Below, piece after piece: positions 44,328 through 54,150 of a DNA stretch of 61,337 nucleotides. The stretch is from positions 1-61,337 of the forward strand of contig JBBRXJ010000005.1 in assembly GCA_038248505.1 (NCBI GenBank). The letters run 5' to 3'. The number at the start of each line of letters is the position of its first letter. The first letter of the stretch is position 1. The notes under the pieces are model-generated. The model had not been told where the DNA came from, did no database searches, and worked only from the letters and a program-made list of their open reading frames with translations. A program made the position numbers and the translations under genes. The DNA is from JBBRXJ01 sp038248505. Its GTDB lineage: Bacteria > Bacteroidota > Bacteroidia > Bacteroidales > JBBRXJ01.

Positions 44328-45136
44328 TTTCGGAGTAAATTATTATAGATGTAGTTTAGTAGTGACTTAGGGATGAATCGCAGAGGTAGTCTGAAGAATA
44401 TAAATTTTGAATAGTTCAGCCAATTAAAAAACCCAAGTTTTAAAGCAAGGGTGCAAAATTTTAATTCTCTTTTAGCATAGGTGAATCCATGTCTTCGGCC
44501 TATTAAATCATTACCAACTCTATAATAATTTAGAATATCTTTTAAATTTGCGGCTTTATAGTTGGCATTTAAAATACGAACCCATAAAAAATAATCTTCA
44601 TACTCCATTAATTTGTAACCACCCGATGCAATTACATGCGATTTACGATACATCACCGTTGGATGATTAAATGGACATCTATTTTTGGAGTATTTAACAA
44701 TATCATTATGTTCTAGAGGTAAAAATTTATATCGTTCTATATCGTTCGGTTCATTATAAAACTCTTTCATTGCACCACCAAGAATTGTAATTTCAGGATG
44801 CTCAGTAAAAAATTTAATTTGTTTTTCGAAACGATCTTTAACGGCAATATCATCTGTATCCATTCTTGCTACTAATTCATGGGTGCAATTTTCCAGTCCA
44901 AAGTTAAAAGCAACTCCCATACCGTAATTTTTTTCGAGCAGTACAATTTTAAATAAATGCGGATATTTCTCAACGTATACATTTATTACATCTTCAAGTT
45001 CACTAGTTAATGGCCCATCTTTTACAAGAACAATCTCATTCGGAACGAGTGTTTGAAATAGAATACTATCAAGAGAAAGTTTTAGGAATTCAGGTTTTTC
45101 CTTGTGGTAAACAGATAATAAAACAGAAAATTTCAT
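44324..45136 (-). CDS. Family 2 glycosyltransferase
   Basis: A 270-residue cytoplasmic GT-A enzyme. SVLLSVYHKEKPEFL at the start, LVKDGPL, then the DxD motif in VARMDTDDIA, ILGGAMKEF and the FNHPTVMYRKS segment match the amylovoran/teichuronic-acid type of GT2. Sugar and acceptor are unknown. It is the last gene of the minus-strand half and is probably co-transcribed from the flippase gene at 50306 downward. Confidence 0.9.
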   Translation of the reverse strand: MKFSVLLSVYHKEKPEFLKLSLDSILFQTLVPNEIVLVKDGPLTSELEDVINVYVEKYPHLFKIVLLEKNYGMGVAFNFGLENCTHELVARMDTDDIAVKDRFEKQIKFFTEHPEITILGGAMKEFYNEPNDIERYKFLPLEHNDIVKYSKNRCPFNHPTVMYRKSHVIASGGYKLMEYEDYFLWVRILNANYKAANLKDILNYYRVGNDLIGRRHGFTYAKRELKFCTLALKLGFFNWLNYSKFIFFRLPLRFIPKSLLNYIYNNLLRN

Positions 45137-45145
45137 AAAACAGAA

Positions 45146-46126
45146 TTATTCGGGTAAAACATGAATTTTTCTTAAAAAACGAATAACACTTCTTATAGGC
45201 TTAAAAAACATATCATTCATAACTATATGATGCGTAAAAAAGGGAAATCGTTGAAAATACAAGGTAATTCTATTGGGTAAGTCGAGTTCAGCTGGTTCAA
45301 ATGCAGATTTATAGGCATCTAAATTTGCACTACCTTCTTTTGGTAATTTTATTGTAATATCAGAAAGTTTAATATTTTCCTTATCTAAGGCATATTTGAT
45401 ATGCTTAACTTTATTAGTATCAAATACCATTAAATTATTTGCTACTAAATCAAGTGCAATAGATGAATCGGATGCAAGAATTAGATTCATATCTTTGGGT
45501 TTGCCATTAGTTGGTCCTCGTCCTTGCATACAATGAACCGCATCCATAATTGTTAGTTGAGGTTTATATATTTTGTTTAAATCATACAATAGATAGTACA
45601 TCTTATGATGTAATAGCATTCTATCATTTCTTGGAATAGCTCCCCAAAAATTCTTTAATGCACCTGTATATAGTGTAATTGCATGAGTCTTCATCTTGCA
45701 TAGATTGATTATTAGATCAGACTCAAGCATGCTTTTTGATAATCCAAATTCATTAAAGATTTTATGATCTTCAATTTTTATAATTTCATCTTTACTAATG
45801 TTAAGAATGCGAACATCTTCTTTCTCCAATTCTAATAATCCTAGTTTTTCAAAGATCAATTCTATGGGTTCAGCAGGTCTTGGTGAATTTGCTTCTCCAA
45901 TAATAACTTTACATCCTATTTTTATTAAATATCTTGATAATGATATAATTAATTGAGGGTCGCTAACGGATATACGTTTGTCTTTATCATCAACAGGAAG
46001 TTTACATAAATTGGGTTTAATAAAAACCGTTTTTCCTTTTAATGACAAAATATCGAAGTCTGTAAAGATTTCTGAAATTATTGTTGCGTAGTTTAAACCA
46101 TCTGATTTATATAGTGAAACTTTCAT
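45146..46126 (-). CDS. DUF362 domain protein
   Basis: A 326-residue protein of the DUF362 family. The features are TVFIKPNLCKLP, VIIGEANSPRP, LINLCKMKTHAITLYTGALKNFWGAIP and MDAVHCMQGRGPTNGKP. Members often carry ferredoxin-like clusters, but none are obvious here. The function is not established. It lies between glycosyltransferase genes with gaps of 9 and 17 bp, so it should act in the same glycan pathway, a context not usually given for this family. Confidence 0.85.
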   Translation of the reverse strand: MKVSLYKSDGLNYATIISEIFTDFDILSLKGKTVFIKPNLCKLPVDDKDKRISVSDPQLIISLSRYLIKIGCKVIIGEANSPRPAEPIELIFEKLGLLELEKEDVRILNISKDEIIKIEDHKIFNEFGLSKSMLESDLIINLCKMKTHAITLYTGALKNFWGAIPRNDRMLLHHKMYYLLYDLNKIYKPQLTIMDAVHCMQGRGPTNGKPKDMNLILASDSSIALDLVANNLMVFDTNKVKHIKYALDKENIKLSDITIKLPKEGSANLDAYKSAFEPAELDLPNRITLYFQRFPFFTHHIVMNDMFFKPIRSVIRFLRKIHVLPE

Positions 46127-46143
46127 ATAGTCTTAATATACAA

Positions 46144-46995
46144 TTATTTAACAAAATAATTTAGCCAGACCTTAAAAATGTTTTTATTCTTATTTTTAAG
46201 GCTAAGCTTAATTGATCTCATAAAAGTAAGTATAAAAATTGAAAAATAGTCTTTAGTAATAATTCTTAGTTGTTTTGCATCTTTACAATATGAAATGAAG
46301 CGATCCATTTTGAATACTTCTGTGCTATTAGCAAAACCATGAATTGCGGTCGTATTTACTAAACAAAAAATCGGATTTTCTTTTTTGTATCTTGAAATAA
46401 ACTCTATATCAGAAAAATCTAATCGGATTTTGGAATTATAACCATTGTTCTTTATGAATGATTCATGGGTAATTAACATTCCACTATTTAATACAAAATA
46501 TTTTTTAAATGTATGGAGGCCAGGTTGGATATGTTTAATTGCTATACCCTTATATTTTATGTATTTGCAGGGTGATATTATTGAATCATTTACTTTTAAG
46601 CATGGAACAAATAAGTTGTATTCAGTATATAAATTATAACTAGTGAAATATTCTTCAATCGAATTTAGTGGGAAATTTGTATCCTGATCAATAAAAAATA
46701 GTAATGATTTATTAATTTCTTTTGCATACTCTGCTGCAAAGTTATAGGCAGCGCTTATACCTGCATTCATAGGGTTGTGAAAATATTTAATATCCCATAC
46801 GGGATGGTTTTCAAATACCATTTGCGGCATAGGACTGTTATCATAAACTAAAAGCTGAAATTTATTTTTATGATTTATGATGTTTGAGCTAATAGTTTGA
46901 AATGATGCTGATACAGATATATTAAGTTTATAACTTACAATTACAAATAAAATATCATCTAAAAAGCTTTTAATAGTTGAATGTTTTTTATTCAT
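46144..46995 (-). CDS. Family 2 glycosyltransferase (rhamnosyltransferase-like)
   Basis: A 283-residue GT-A enzyme. FVIVSYKLN, LLVYDNSPMP, NAGISAAYNFAAEYA and the DxD-like LLFFIDQDTNFP match the rhamnosyltransferase branch of GT2, which adds deoxysugars to O-antigen units. The C-terminal 60 residues are basic and may touch the membrane. The sugar is not certain. It is part of the minus-strand polysaccharide operon. Confidence 0.88.
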   Translation of the reverse strand: MNKKHSTIKSFLDDILFVIVSYKLNISVSASFQTISSNIINHKNKFQLLVYDNSPMPQMVFENHPVWDIKYFHNPMNAGISAAYNFAAEYAKEINKSLLFFIDQDTNFPLNSIEEYFTSYNLYTEYNLFVPCLKVNDSIISPCKYIKYKGIAIKHIQPGLHTFKKYFVLNSGMLITHESFIKNNGYNSKIRLDFSDIEFISRYKKENPIFCLVNTTAIHGFANSTEVFKMDRFISYCKDAKQLRIITKDYFSIFILTFMRSIKLSLKNKNKNIFKVWLNYFVK

Positions 46996-47072
46996 TGGTT
47001 TATTTGTGAAATAGTATTGTTTGGTTTATTGAAATACAAAACGTATAGTATATTGAAATGTGATTCTTTAAT

Positions 47073-47822
47073 TTATCTATTATTGAGCCTTTTATAATAG
47101 TCCCTACGTTCTTTATTAAGCGAAAGCACTCTAAGTAGTAATGGTAAAAGCAAATTTATTCTGATGGAGATCTTCTTAAAAAGGCTGTTTTTACTGGCTA
47201 ATCCAGTTGAACTTTGATTAAACTCATGTCGCCTATGGTACACTAATTTCTCAGGTATAAATCTAACATTATAGTACACTCTGGCAATATTCCCTATCCA
47301 GATATCATGTAAAGGGATCATTTGAGGAAATGGCAATACATCTTTTAAAATAGTTCTTTTAAAAGCCATACAGCATCCAACGTATTGATTGATAATTATA
47401 TTTCCGATAAATGAGCGATTTGTTTTTCTATTGTTGTAATATGAGTTATATATTATATTAAGATTTTTATCAGTAACATAACAATCACTAATAATTAAAT
47501 CATGCATTTGCAAGTATTTTGATGATATACTAATTTTATCTGAACACCAAACATCATCTTGGTCGCACAGAAAAATATAATCACCCTTGGCTTGTATTAG
47601 TGCATTTTCAATTGTTTTCTTTAAACCTATGTTAGATCTGTTTTGAGTTATTTTAATTCGTGAATCATTTAGATTATTTATCAGATTTACGGTATTGTCT
47701 GTTGAAAAATCATCATGAATTAAAATTTCATCATTTTCTGATAGTTGAATTAATATTGATTGTAATTGATCAATAATATATTTCTCGCCGTTATAGGTAG
47801 GTATGCAAACTGATACTGACAT
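47073..47822 (-). CDS. Family 2 glycosyltransferase
   Basis: A 249-residue GT-A enzyme. VCIPTYNGEKYI, ILIHDDFSTDNT, NIGLKKTIENALIQAKGD and the acidic motif FLCDQDDVW are clear GT2 signatures of the WcaA/rhamnosyl type. The conserved HDIWIGN segment follows. Sugar and acceptor are unknown. It sits between the polymerase-like gene and another GT2 gene. Confidence 0.9.
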   Translation of the reverse strand: MSVSVCIPTYNGEKYIIDQLQSILIQLSENDEILIHDDFSTDNTVNLINNLNDSRIKITQNRSNIGLKKTIENALIQAKGDYIFLCDQDDVWCSDKISISSKYLQMHDLIISDCYVTDKNLNIIYNSYYNNRKTNRSFIGNIIINQYVGCCMAFKRTILKDVLPFPQMIPLHDIWIGNIARVYYNVRFIPEKLVYHRRHEFNQSSTGLASKNSLFKKISIRINLLLPLLLRVLSLNKERRDYYKRLNNR

Positions 47823-47851
47823 TTTTTAATTATTATAATAGATTGACATTT

Positions 47852-49021
47852 TTATAATATAATTTCTTTTCTCTCAAAGTATGACAATAAAAGCGGATAG
47901 AGTAACTGTAAACTCAAACCTGTAAAAGCCCACATATTATCAAACACACTAAACACAACCATATTAATAAGAGTAACAAATGCAGTAAAAAAATAAATGG
48001 AATTATTTTTAATGACAAACAAATATAAAATAATAAAAACATTTAATATAAAGAAAAGCAAATAAGGACCATACCAATGAAGATATATATATGAATCATT
48101 AAATGTAGTTGAAACAATAAGATTTTCATTTATCAGATAATTTTTCTCTATTCGTTCTAGCTTGAATAAATGAATAATTCTTCTTGATAATGATTCTGGT
48201 AAAGTATTTGTTATTATAGTTACTATTTTGTCTTCTGCTGTTGATGTTTCATTATTTTTATTAATATTATTTTGAAAATTGGCTAATGGTGAAGCGATAT
48301 AAATATATGTCCAGTAAAATTCTTTAGGTATAGAACTCTCCATAAATTGTTTGTTTGCGCCTGTTTCTATTGGTATAAAATATTTATTTCCATGTCCAGA
48401 ACGTATATTACCAAAAAAACCAAATAAAAAAGAGATTGTTAAAAGAAAGATGAATGTGAAAAACAGATGTTTAATCCTAAATTTATTAATCTTTATTATT
48501 AATAACATCAAACATTGAGAAATTGTAAATAATATAGAACCTCTATTTATAATTAGTAAATTAAGTAAGCATAGAATAATAATGTAATATAATAGTACTT
48601 TTTTATTTGTACTTAAGTATTGATGAAAAAGATATGTTGTATAAAAGCCACTAAAAGTTAACACTAAAACATGAAAATATTTTATACCAAATAATTTATA
48701 ATTGAATGAACCATTTAGTACCATTATTAGTGGTATTCCTTTATTATAAATAAATTCTATTATATATGCTATAACAAGAATGCTGAAAATATATACTGTT
48801 TTGTTAGATTGCGATATCGCTTTAAACTCACAAAACCATTTTTTCTGAAATTGGTATCCTAAAACAAATGAAATCAGAAATGTAATGCCAAAAAACAGAT
48901 ATACTGAAAATGTTAAATCAGGAAAAATATTTGACCAATTAAAAAAGTACACAATAATACACATTACAAATGAAAAGATGTAAAAATAGAAAGGGTTTAT
49001 TATTGAACGAGCACTAATCAT
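47852..49021 (-). CDS. O-antigen/oligosaccharide repeat-unit polymerase (Wzy-like)
   Basis: A 389-residue membrane protein with about ten or eleven predicted spans and a long outer loop near residues 205-285 (FGFFGNIRSGHG to KNETSTAEDK). This layout, with Arg in the loop, is that of Wzy polymerases, which join lipid-linked repeat units in the periplasm. Primary sequence in this family is poorly conserved, so the call rests on topology and position between a flippase and glycosyltransferases. Confidence 0.75.
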   Translation of the reverse strand: MISARSIINPFYFYIFSFVMCIIVYFFNWSNIFPDLTFSVYLFFGITFLISFVLGYQFQKKWFCEFKAISQSNKTVYIFSILVIAYIIEFIYNKGIPLIMVLNGSFNYKLFGIKYFHVLVLTFSGFYTTYLFHQYLSTNKKVLLYYIIILCLLNLLIINRGSILFTISQCLMLLIIKINKFRIKHLFFTFIFLLTISFLFGFFGNIRSGHGNKYFIPIETGANKQFMESSIPKEFYWTYIYIASPLANFQNNINKNNETSTAEDKIVTIITNTLPESLSRRIIHLFKLERIEKNYLINENLIVSTTFNDSYIYLHWYGPYLLFFILNVFIILYLFVIKNNSIYFFTAFVTLINMVVFSVFDNMWAFTGLSLQLLYPLLLSYFERKEIIL

Positions 49022-49058
49022 TTATTTGTAATTTTTATATGTCAAGAGGCTGCTTATT

Positions 49059-50306
49059 TTATTTTGATTTTATGTTTTGCACTTTTGATTTTAGTGTTAA
49101 ATATAAACCTCCAGTAACAAATATCTCGGCTAATACAACAGCCAATGCAGTTCCGTATGCTTCCCAAATGCTACACAATAGCAAATTTAATGCGATACTC
49201 AATATTGCTCCTAGGAATAGTATTTTAAGATATTCTTTTTCAAATTTATATGCTAATAAGCTTTGATTTGCAGGTATGTTAATGAATACTATTAAAGGTA
49301 CAAAGGATAATATTCTTAATAAATTAATTGCCATTTGAATTTTTTCTCCTGATAGAAGAAATATAATTTGAGTTGAAAATATAAACATAATGGTACAAGC
49401 TGAAAATAATACGATAGCTAATGGAATCATTGTTCTTTTAAAAAACGATACTAATTTCTCAAAACTCTCTAAAGCATAACTGCAAGCTGATGGATAAATT
49501 GATTTAAAAATAATAACGGCAAATCCTCTAATTGCAAGTATAGGCTTTTCAACTAGTGCGTAATAACCAACTATAACAGGACTTGCAAACATACCTAGTA
49601 TTATAATGTTTGATGAGATGTATATAGAAACACTTAAATTTGAAAGGAAAATATTAACTCCTTGTTTTAAATTCGTTATTATTTCAAACCAAGTTGAAAT
49701 ATAAAATTGAATTTTAAATTTTTTTATTGCGACTATAAATCCAATGATTCCAATTAATATTTGAATTGAACTATTAATAATAAGATAAATAGTTATATGT
49801 TCAGGTTTTCTTATTAGTAGCAAAATGACAATAAGTGCAGCTATTTTAACGGAAGAATTAATGTAGGTAATAATATTCATCTTTTCTAAGCCTTGAAAAA
49901 GATAAATTGGAAATAGTACTTGACCAATAACCATACCAAAAGTTATATAATATACATGTTTGTGTATTGACATACTTGGAATTATCTGTACAAGAACAAA
50001 GAGCAATATCGCGCTTATTATTAACAATAGTAATTTGGTACTAATTACGGAGCTAAAAATCCTTGAAATATTTTCTGAATTTGTTTTATTAACAGATATA
50101 TCTCTTGTAGCCGCTAAATCAAAACCATAGTCCGTGATAATAATGAAATATTGTATTACTGCTTGAGCTAGGGCAATGATGCCTATTTGTTCTACTCCAA
50201 GAACTCTAAAAAGATAGGGAAGTGTGATTAGCGGAAATAAATAATTTACACCTTGTAAGATCGATAAATGAAAAAGGTTATTGATTATATTTTTAAACGA
50301 ACTCAT
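49059..50306 (-). CDS. Oligosaccharide flippase (Wzx-like)
   Basis: A 415-residue MATE/MOP-superfamily protein with about twelve spans, which moves lipid-linked oligosaccharide units across the inner membrane. The start NLFHLSILQGVNYLFPLITLPYLFRVLG is a hallmark of Wzx proteins, and ITDYGFDLAATRDIS follows. The ATG at 50306 is chosen; a TTG at 50381 would add 25 residues unlike the family. It is the first gene of the minus-strand half. Together with the Wzy-like gene it defines a Wzx/Wzy-dependent surface polysaccharide. Confidence 0.92.
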   Translation of the reverse strand: MSSFKNIINNLFHLSILQGVNYLFPLITLPYLFRVLGVEQIGIIALAQAVIQYFIIITDYGFDLAATRDISVNKTNSENISRIFSSVISTKLLLLIISAILLFVLVQIIPSMSIHKHVYYITFGMVIGQVLFPIYLFQGLEKMNIITYINSSVKIAALIVILLLIRKPEHITIYLIINSSIQILIGIIGFIVAIKKFKIQFYISTWFEIITNLKQGVNIFLSNLSVSIYISSNIIILGMFASPVIVGYYALVEKPILAIRGFAVIIFKSIYPSACSYALESFEKLVSFFKRTMIPLAIVLFSACTIMFIFSTQIIFLLSGEKIQMAINLLRILSFVPLIVFINIPANQSLLAYKFEKEYLKILFLGAILSIALNLLLCSIWEAYGTALAVVLAEIFVTGGLYLTLKSKVQNIKSK

Positions 50307-50526
50307 CTTATACCGATTTACGATATGTGATGGGTTTAAATAATTTAAACCTTTTGAAGGCTGTATATCTTGATGACTCAATGTGTTCGTTATTTACAAT
50401 AGTTCTTAAAACTAATGAATAAAACTCAAATTTATTAGTGCTTTAGCCTCATTGTGAAAAAAAAACTATTTGATAGAATTTTAGAACTAATTTGACAGCC
50501 AATTGCGATTTTTGAGTGATTTATTT

Positions 50527-53500
50527 TCAATCAATGTCTTTACTTGGCTCAATAGGGAGGTTAAAGCTAAAAGATGTTCCTTTCCCAACTTCACTTTTTA
50601 TCTTTATTTCGCCACTGTTTCGTTGTACAAATTCAAAACACAGAAGGAGACCGATACCAGTCCCTTGTTCGCCTTCTGTACCTTGGGTGCTTTTTGATTC
50701 TCCAAAATTAAATAAACTCTTAATCTTTGCTTCATTCATTCCAACTCCCGAATCTACTATAGATACAATTAATTGATGATCGCGTTTAATGGCATTAATT
50801 GAGATACTACCACCACTGGGTGTGAATTTAATTGAGTTGGTAACTAAATTTCGAATCACAGTAGTTATCATATCTCTATCAAAATAAGCTATGAATGAGA
50901 GATCGAGAGAAGAGAGTGTGATTGTTTTATTGTGAGCATAGGGTTTGAGTAATTTTATATTATCATTAATTACATCATTGATATCGTTCATCTTAGGTTT
51001 ATAAGATATCTTATTTAAATTTGTACGTGACCAATAAAGTAGGTTTTCTAATAGTTGAGCGGCATTATGTACCGATGAATCAATGAGTTTTAATAATTCA
51101 ATTTTTTGTTCATTACTATAATCATCAAAATTATTGAGGAGTAACGTACAAAACCCTGATATTGAGTGAAATGGATTCTTTAGATCATGTGCAATAATGG
51201 AGAATAATTTATCTTTTGTGGCATTTAGTTTTTCAAGTTCTGCTTTTTGACTTTCAATATGTTCATTCTGAACACGCATTTCTTCATTCTTTTCAAGTAT
51301 CTCAATGGTTCGTATTTTAACTTGTTCGCCTAACCATTTATTTTGTTCGCGAAATTTACGATTGCGATAGTTAACATATCCACCAATAGAAAGAATTGTA
51401 ATAATTAATATACCAATAATAAACCAAGGACGTAAATATATTGGAGGTAAAATTACAATACTTACGGTAGGCCCAATGTGCCAATTGCCATTTGCATCAC
51501 GAGCTTTTGGCGTAATATTGTATTTGCCTGGACTTAGGTGACGAAGTGAAATGATATTCGACTGATTAAGATCTACAGTTTCATTCTCTTGGCCTTCCAT
51601 TATGTACGAATACTCAAAGGCTTCAGGGAATTTGTAATTTAAAAAACAGAACTCAATAATAATTGAATTTTGATTTGGTTCTAATCTTAAATTAATAACA
51701 TCATCATAATAACTACCTCTAAATGGACGATCTGAAATTGTTATTTCAGTAATTCTAAGATTGTATAAAAAAGTATCTAATTCTAAAAGTTGAGGGTTTA
51801 TTACATTTATTCCATTTCTACCGCCTATTGCCATTAGTGTATCATTTATAATTAAACTTGGCGTTAATTGAAGGCTGCTATTTGCATAATACTTATCTAT
51901 ATTGTAGTACAATAATCGCTGTATTGGTCTAACAAAACGATATAATAATTGATCATCAATAAACCAAATATTTTCATTTGCATCAATATACATTACAGGT
52001 CGTAATGGTTTGATATTCTCATGATTTATAAATTTATAAATTTGTTTTTCTTTATGATTAAAAATGCGAAGTATATTTTTATTGGTAAGAATGTAAATAG
52101 AATCATTATAGACCCCAACTGCTTTAATGATTAATGAATCAGTTTGATTTGAAAAATATTCAATGTTTAAGCTCCCATCGCTATACGAAAATAGAGTATC
52201 TCTTATAAAAAATAGTTTGTCATTAAGTATCGCAATTTTCTGATTGTTTTTACGTTCAAATTTATCGATTAATTTGCCTGTTTTTTGATTGAAAAGGTAA
52301 TGTTTTTGTTTTGAGTTTATCAGATACATATCCTTCCATAAACCAACCAACGTAGGGTATGACTCATTATTAAGGTCTAATTTAATAGGATGATTTGACT
52401 TATTATCAAGATATGCTAGTCTCCCATTAACACAGAAAACAGTTTCCCCCGAATTATTAATTTCAAACCCATTAGAAGCATATAATCTATGATAGGTATT
52501 TATTGTAGCTTTTTCATATTTTGGATCATATTCAAGAATTTGATCGCCCACCAAACGTGCAAAAATTTTATTATTGCTAGCACGAATATTTATAACATAT
52601 AAATTATTTTTAGTCTGATTATTTGCAAATTCTTTTGAGTAATGATATTTGTGTGAGGCAACGGATACCATTTTATTCAAGCCTTCTCCACGGCTACCAA
52701 ACCAAATAATTCCATCTTTGCTATAGCCAATGGAGATATGCGAAAATCCTGTATAGCCTCTTTGCAACTCCGAACCTTGTGATATTTGAATTACTTTATT
52801 ATTTTCTAAATCTATAAAAGCAAGATCTCCTGAGTTGCCAGCTATCCAAAGTCGATTTATTTTATCCAGATAAATAGTTTCAATTGAATTAGTAGGAATT
52901 TTATTACCAGTCGTACTTAAACTATTAAATGAATCAATAATTCGCCAATGTTTTGGATCAAACTTGAAGAGCCCGTTTGAAAAGGAAGATATCCACAAAA
53001 AACCGTTCTGATCTCTGATGAGATCAGAGAAATGATCTCCTTGAAAGGATTTAAATGTATAGTTCTGATTATTTGCATGGCTCATTCTTATTAAACCATC
53101 AATGCTAGCTATCCATAATATCCCCTCATTATCTTTATAAATCTTAGTTAATGATCTAATATTTTTATCAAATATGGTATCTACCAAAATAATTTTATTG
53201 TACGCAAGAGTTTTAGTATTAAATTGCAATAAACCCATACTCCCCGCAATCCAAATTATAGAATCATCACCATCTTGGTATAAATCCATGATATAAAAAA
53301 AGCTCTTTTTTTTCTGCTCATCTGTTGTATAATCAGTGTGTTTTAATGTAATGGGATCAAAGCAAATTAAGCCACCTTCTTTAGGCCCAATCCATATTTT
53401 GCCTGATGACCCACAAAGAATACTTTTTATTTTATTCTGTTTTGCTGAACTGTCAAAAACCTCATAGTATTTAAAATGTTTTCCGTCATACCGATAAAGA

Positions 53501-53685
53501 CCTTTATCAGTACCCAACCACATAAATCCTAATTGATCTTGTTTAATAGAATAAATTACTGCTTTGGCAAGAGCTTGCTCGCTCTTTAGATTGGTAAAAT
53601 AGTTATCAGATACAACCTGGCTTTGAACAATTGATGTCAGGCAGTATAATGAAATGATTATAGAACTGATTAGTTTCATGTTCAC
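50527..53685 (-). CDS. Membrane-bound propeller/Y_Y_Y sensor histidine kinase
   Basis: A 1052-residue sensor. A signal peptide (about 1-23) leads to two seven-bladed Reg_prop-type beta propellers in the periplasm (repeats such as GLYRYDGKHF, IWIAGSMGLLQF, LWIAGNSGDLAF, IWFGSRGEGLNK). A Y_Y_Y domain (about 655-735) and one membrane span (about 745-765) follow, then HisKA with phospho-acceptor His833 (IIAHDLKNPFHS) and a HATPase (NLVTNSIKFTP, VDSGVGM, GTGIGLLL). It lacks the AraC-type output seen in one-piece hybrid systems, so a separate regulator is needed; none is adjacent. Relatives sense glycans or their breakdown products, and the polysaccharide locus lies beside it. Confidence 0.93.
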   Translation of the reverse strand: MNMKLISSIIISLYCLTSIVQSQVVSDNYFTNLKSEQALAKAVIYSIKQDQLGFMWLGTDKGLYRYDGKHFKYYEVFDSSAKQNKIKSILCGSSGKIWIGPKEGGLICFDPITLKHTDYTTDEQKKKSFFYIMDLYQDGDDSIIWIAGSMGLLQFNTKTLAYNKIILVDTIFDKNIRSLTKIYKDNEGILWIASIDGLIRMSHANNQNYTFKSFQGDHFSDLIRDQNGFLWISSFSNGLFKFDPKHWRIIDSFNSLSTTGNKIPTNSIETIYLDKINRLWIAGNSGDLAFIDLENNKVIQISQGSELQRGYTGFSHISIGYSKDGIIWFGSRGEGLNKMVSVASHKYHYSKEFANNQTKNNLYVINIRASNNKIFARLVGDQILEYDPKYEKATINTYHRLYASNGFEINNSGETVFCVNGRLAYLDNKSNHPIKLDLNNESYPTLVGLWKDMYLINSKQKHYLFNQKTGKLIDKFERKNNQKIAILNDKLFFIRDTLFSYSDGSLNIEYFSNQTDSLIIKAVGVYNDSIYILTNKNILRIFNHKEKQIYKFINHENIKPLRPVMYIDANENIWFIDDQLLYRFVRPIQRLLYYNIDKYYANSSLQLTPSLIINDTLMAIGGRNGINVINPQLLELDTFLYNLRITEITISDRPFRGSYYDDVINLRLEPNQNSIIIEFCFLNYKFPEAFEYSYIMEGQENETVDLNQSNIISLRHLSPGKYNITPKARDANGNWHIGPTVSIVILPPIYLRPWFIIGILIITILSIGGYVNYRNRKFREQNKWLGEQVKIRTIEILEKNEEMRVQNEHIESQKAELEKLNATKDKLFSIIAHDLKNPFHSISGFCTLLLNNFDDYSNEQKIELLKLIDSSVHNAAQLLENLLYWSRTNLNKISYKPKMNDINDVINDNIKLLKPYAHNKTITLSSLDLSFIAYFDRDMITTVIRNLVTNSIKFTPSGGSISINAIKRDHQLIVSIVDSGVGMNEAKIKSLFNFGESKSTQGTEGEQGTGIGLLLCFEFVQRNSGEIKIKSEVGKGTSFSFNLPIEPSKDID

Positions 53686-54150
53686 AATTTATGAAAAAAG
53701 AATAGTATTTATGATAATTTACTAAAGTAATTTTTAGCTTTTTTTTTGCATGGATTAAGTATCATATATTTAGTAATTTAGCTGAATATGTGATACTTAA
53801 TCTATTAATACTATTCATCTAAGCTACACAAATAAAGAAAAATGATTTTCATAAAAAAAACTGTGTCAGCTTAGCTGCTACGTAACTTGTTTATAAAAAT
53901 GAAATTTTGTGCTAATTAATAAAGTAATTTCCTTATTTTGCATTGCATTAAAATAGAGAGACTTTAATTCTGCTATTTGGGATTATTTTGTTAAACTTCT
54001 GGTCTTTCGGCCAGAAGGTCAACATGAACGAATCCGTCGCAGCGGACAAGGATTTCGGGCTTAAATTCTTCAAATGTTGCATCGAATAAAAAATATTATT
54101 TATAATTAATTTCTTTACAGCTATGCTGCAAGATCTTTTATTTAAACATT
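53686..54150. other. Gene-free stretch upstream of the pigment operon
   Basis: About 465 bp between divergent genes. A G+C-richer block at 53995-54070 stands out. It holds a CTTCTGG/CCAGAAG hairpin (53997-54018), GTCGCAGCGGAC and GGATTTCGGGCT, the last shared with the minus strand near 22140. It may be a decayed scattered repeat. Promoters of both flanking genes must lie here, but no TAnnTTTG box is clear. Confidence 0.4.

Noticed and set aside
54001..54100. Short minus-strand frame reading like a protein fragment (FDATFEEFKPEIL) before the pigment operon
   Set aside because: It is only about 30 codons, has no start or known match, and falls in a block that looks repetitive.
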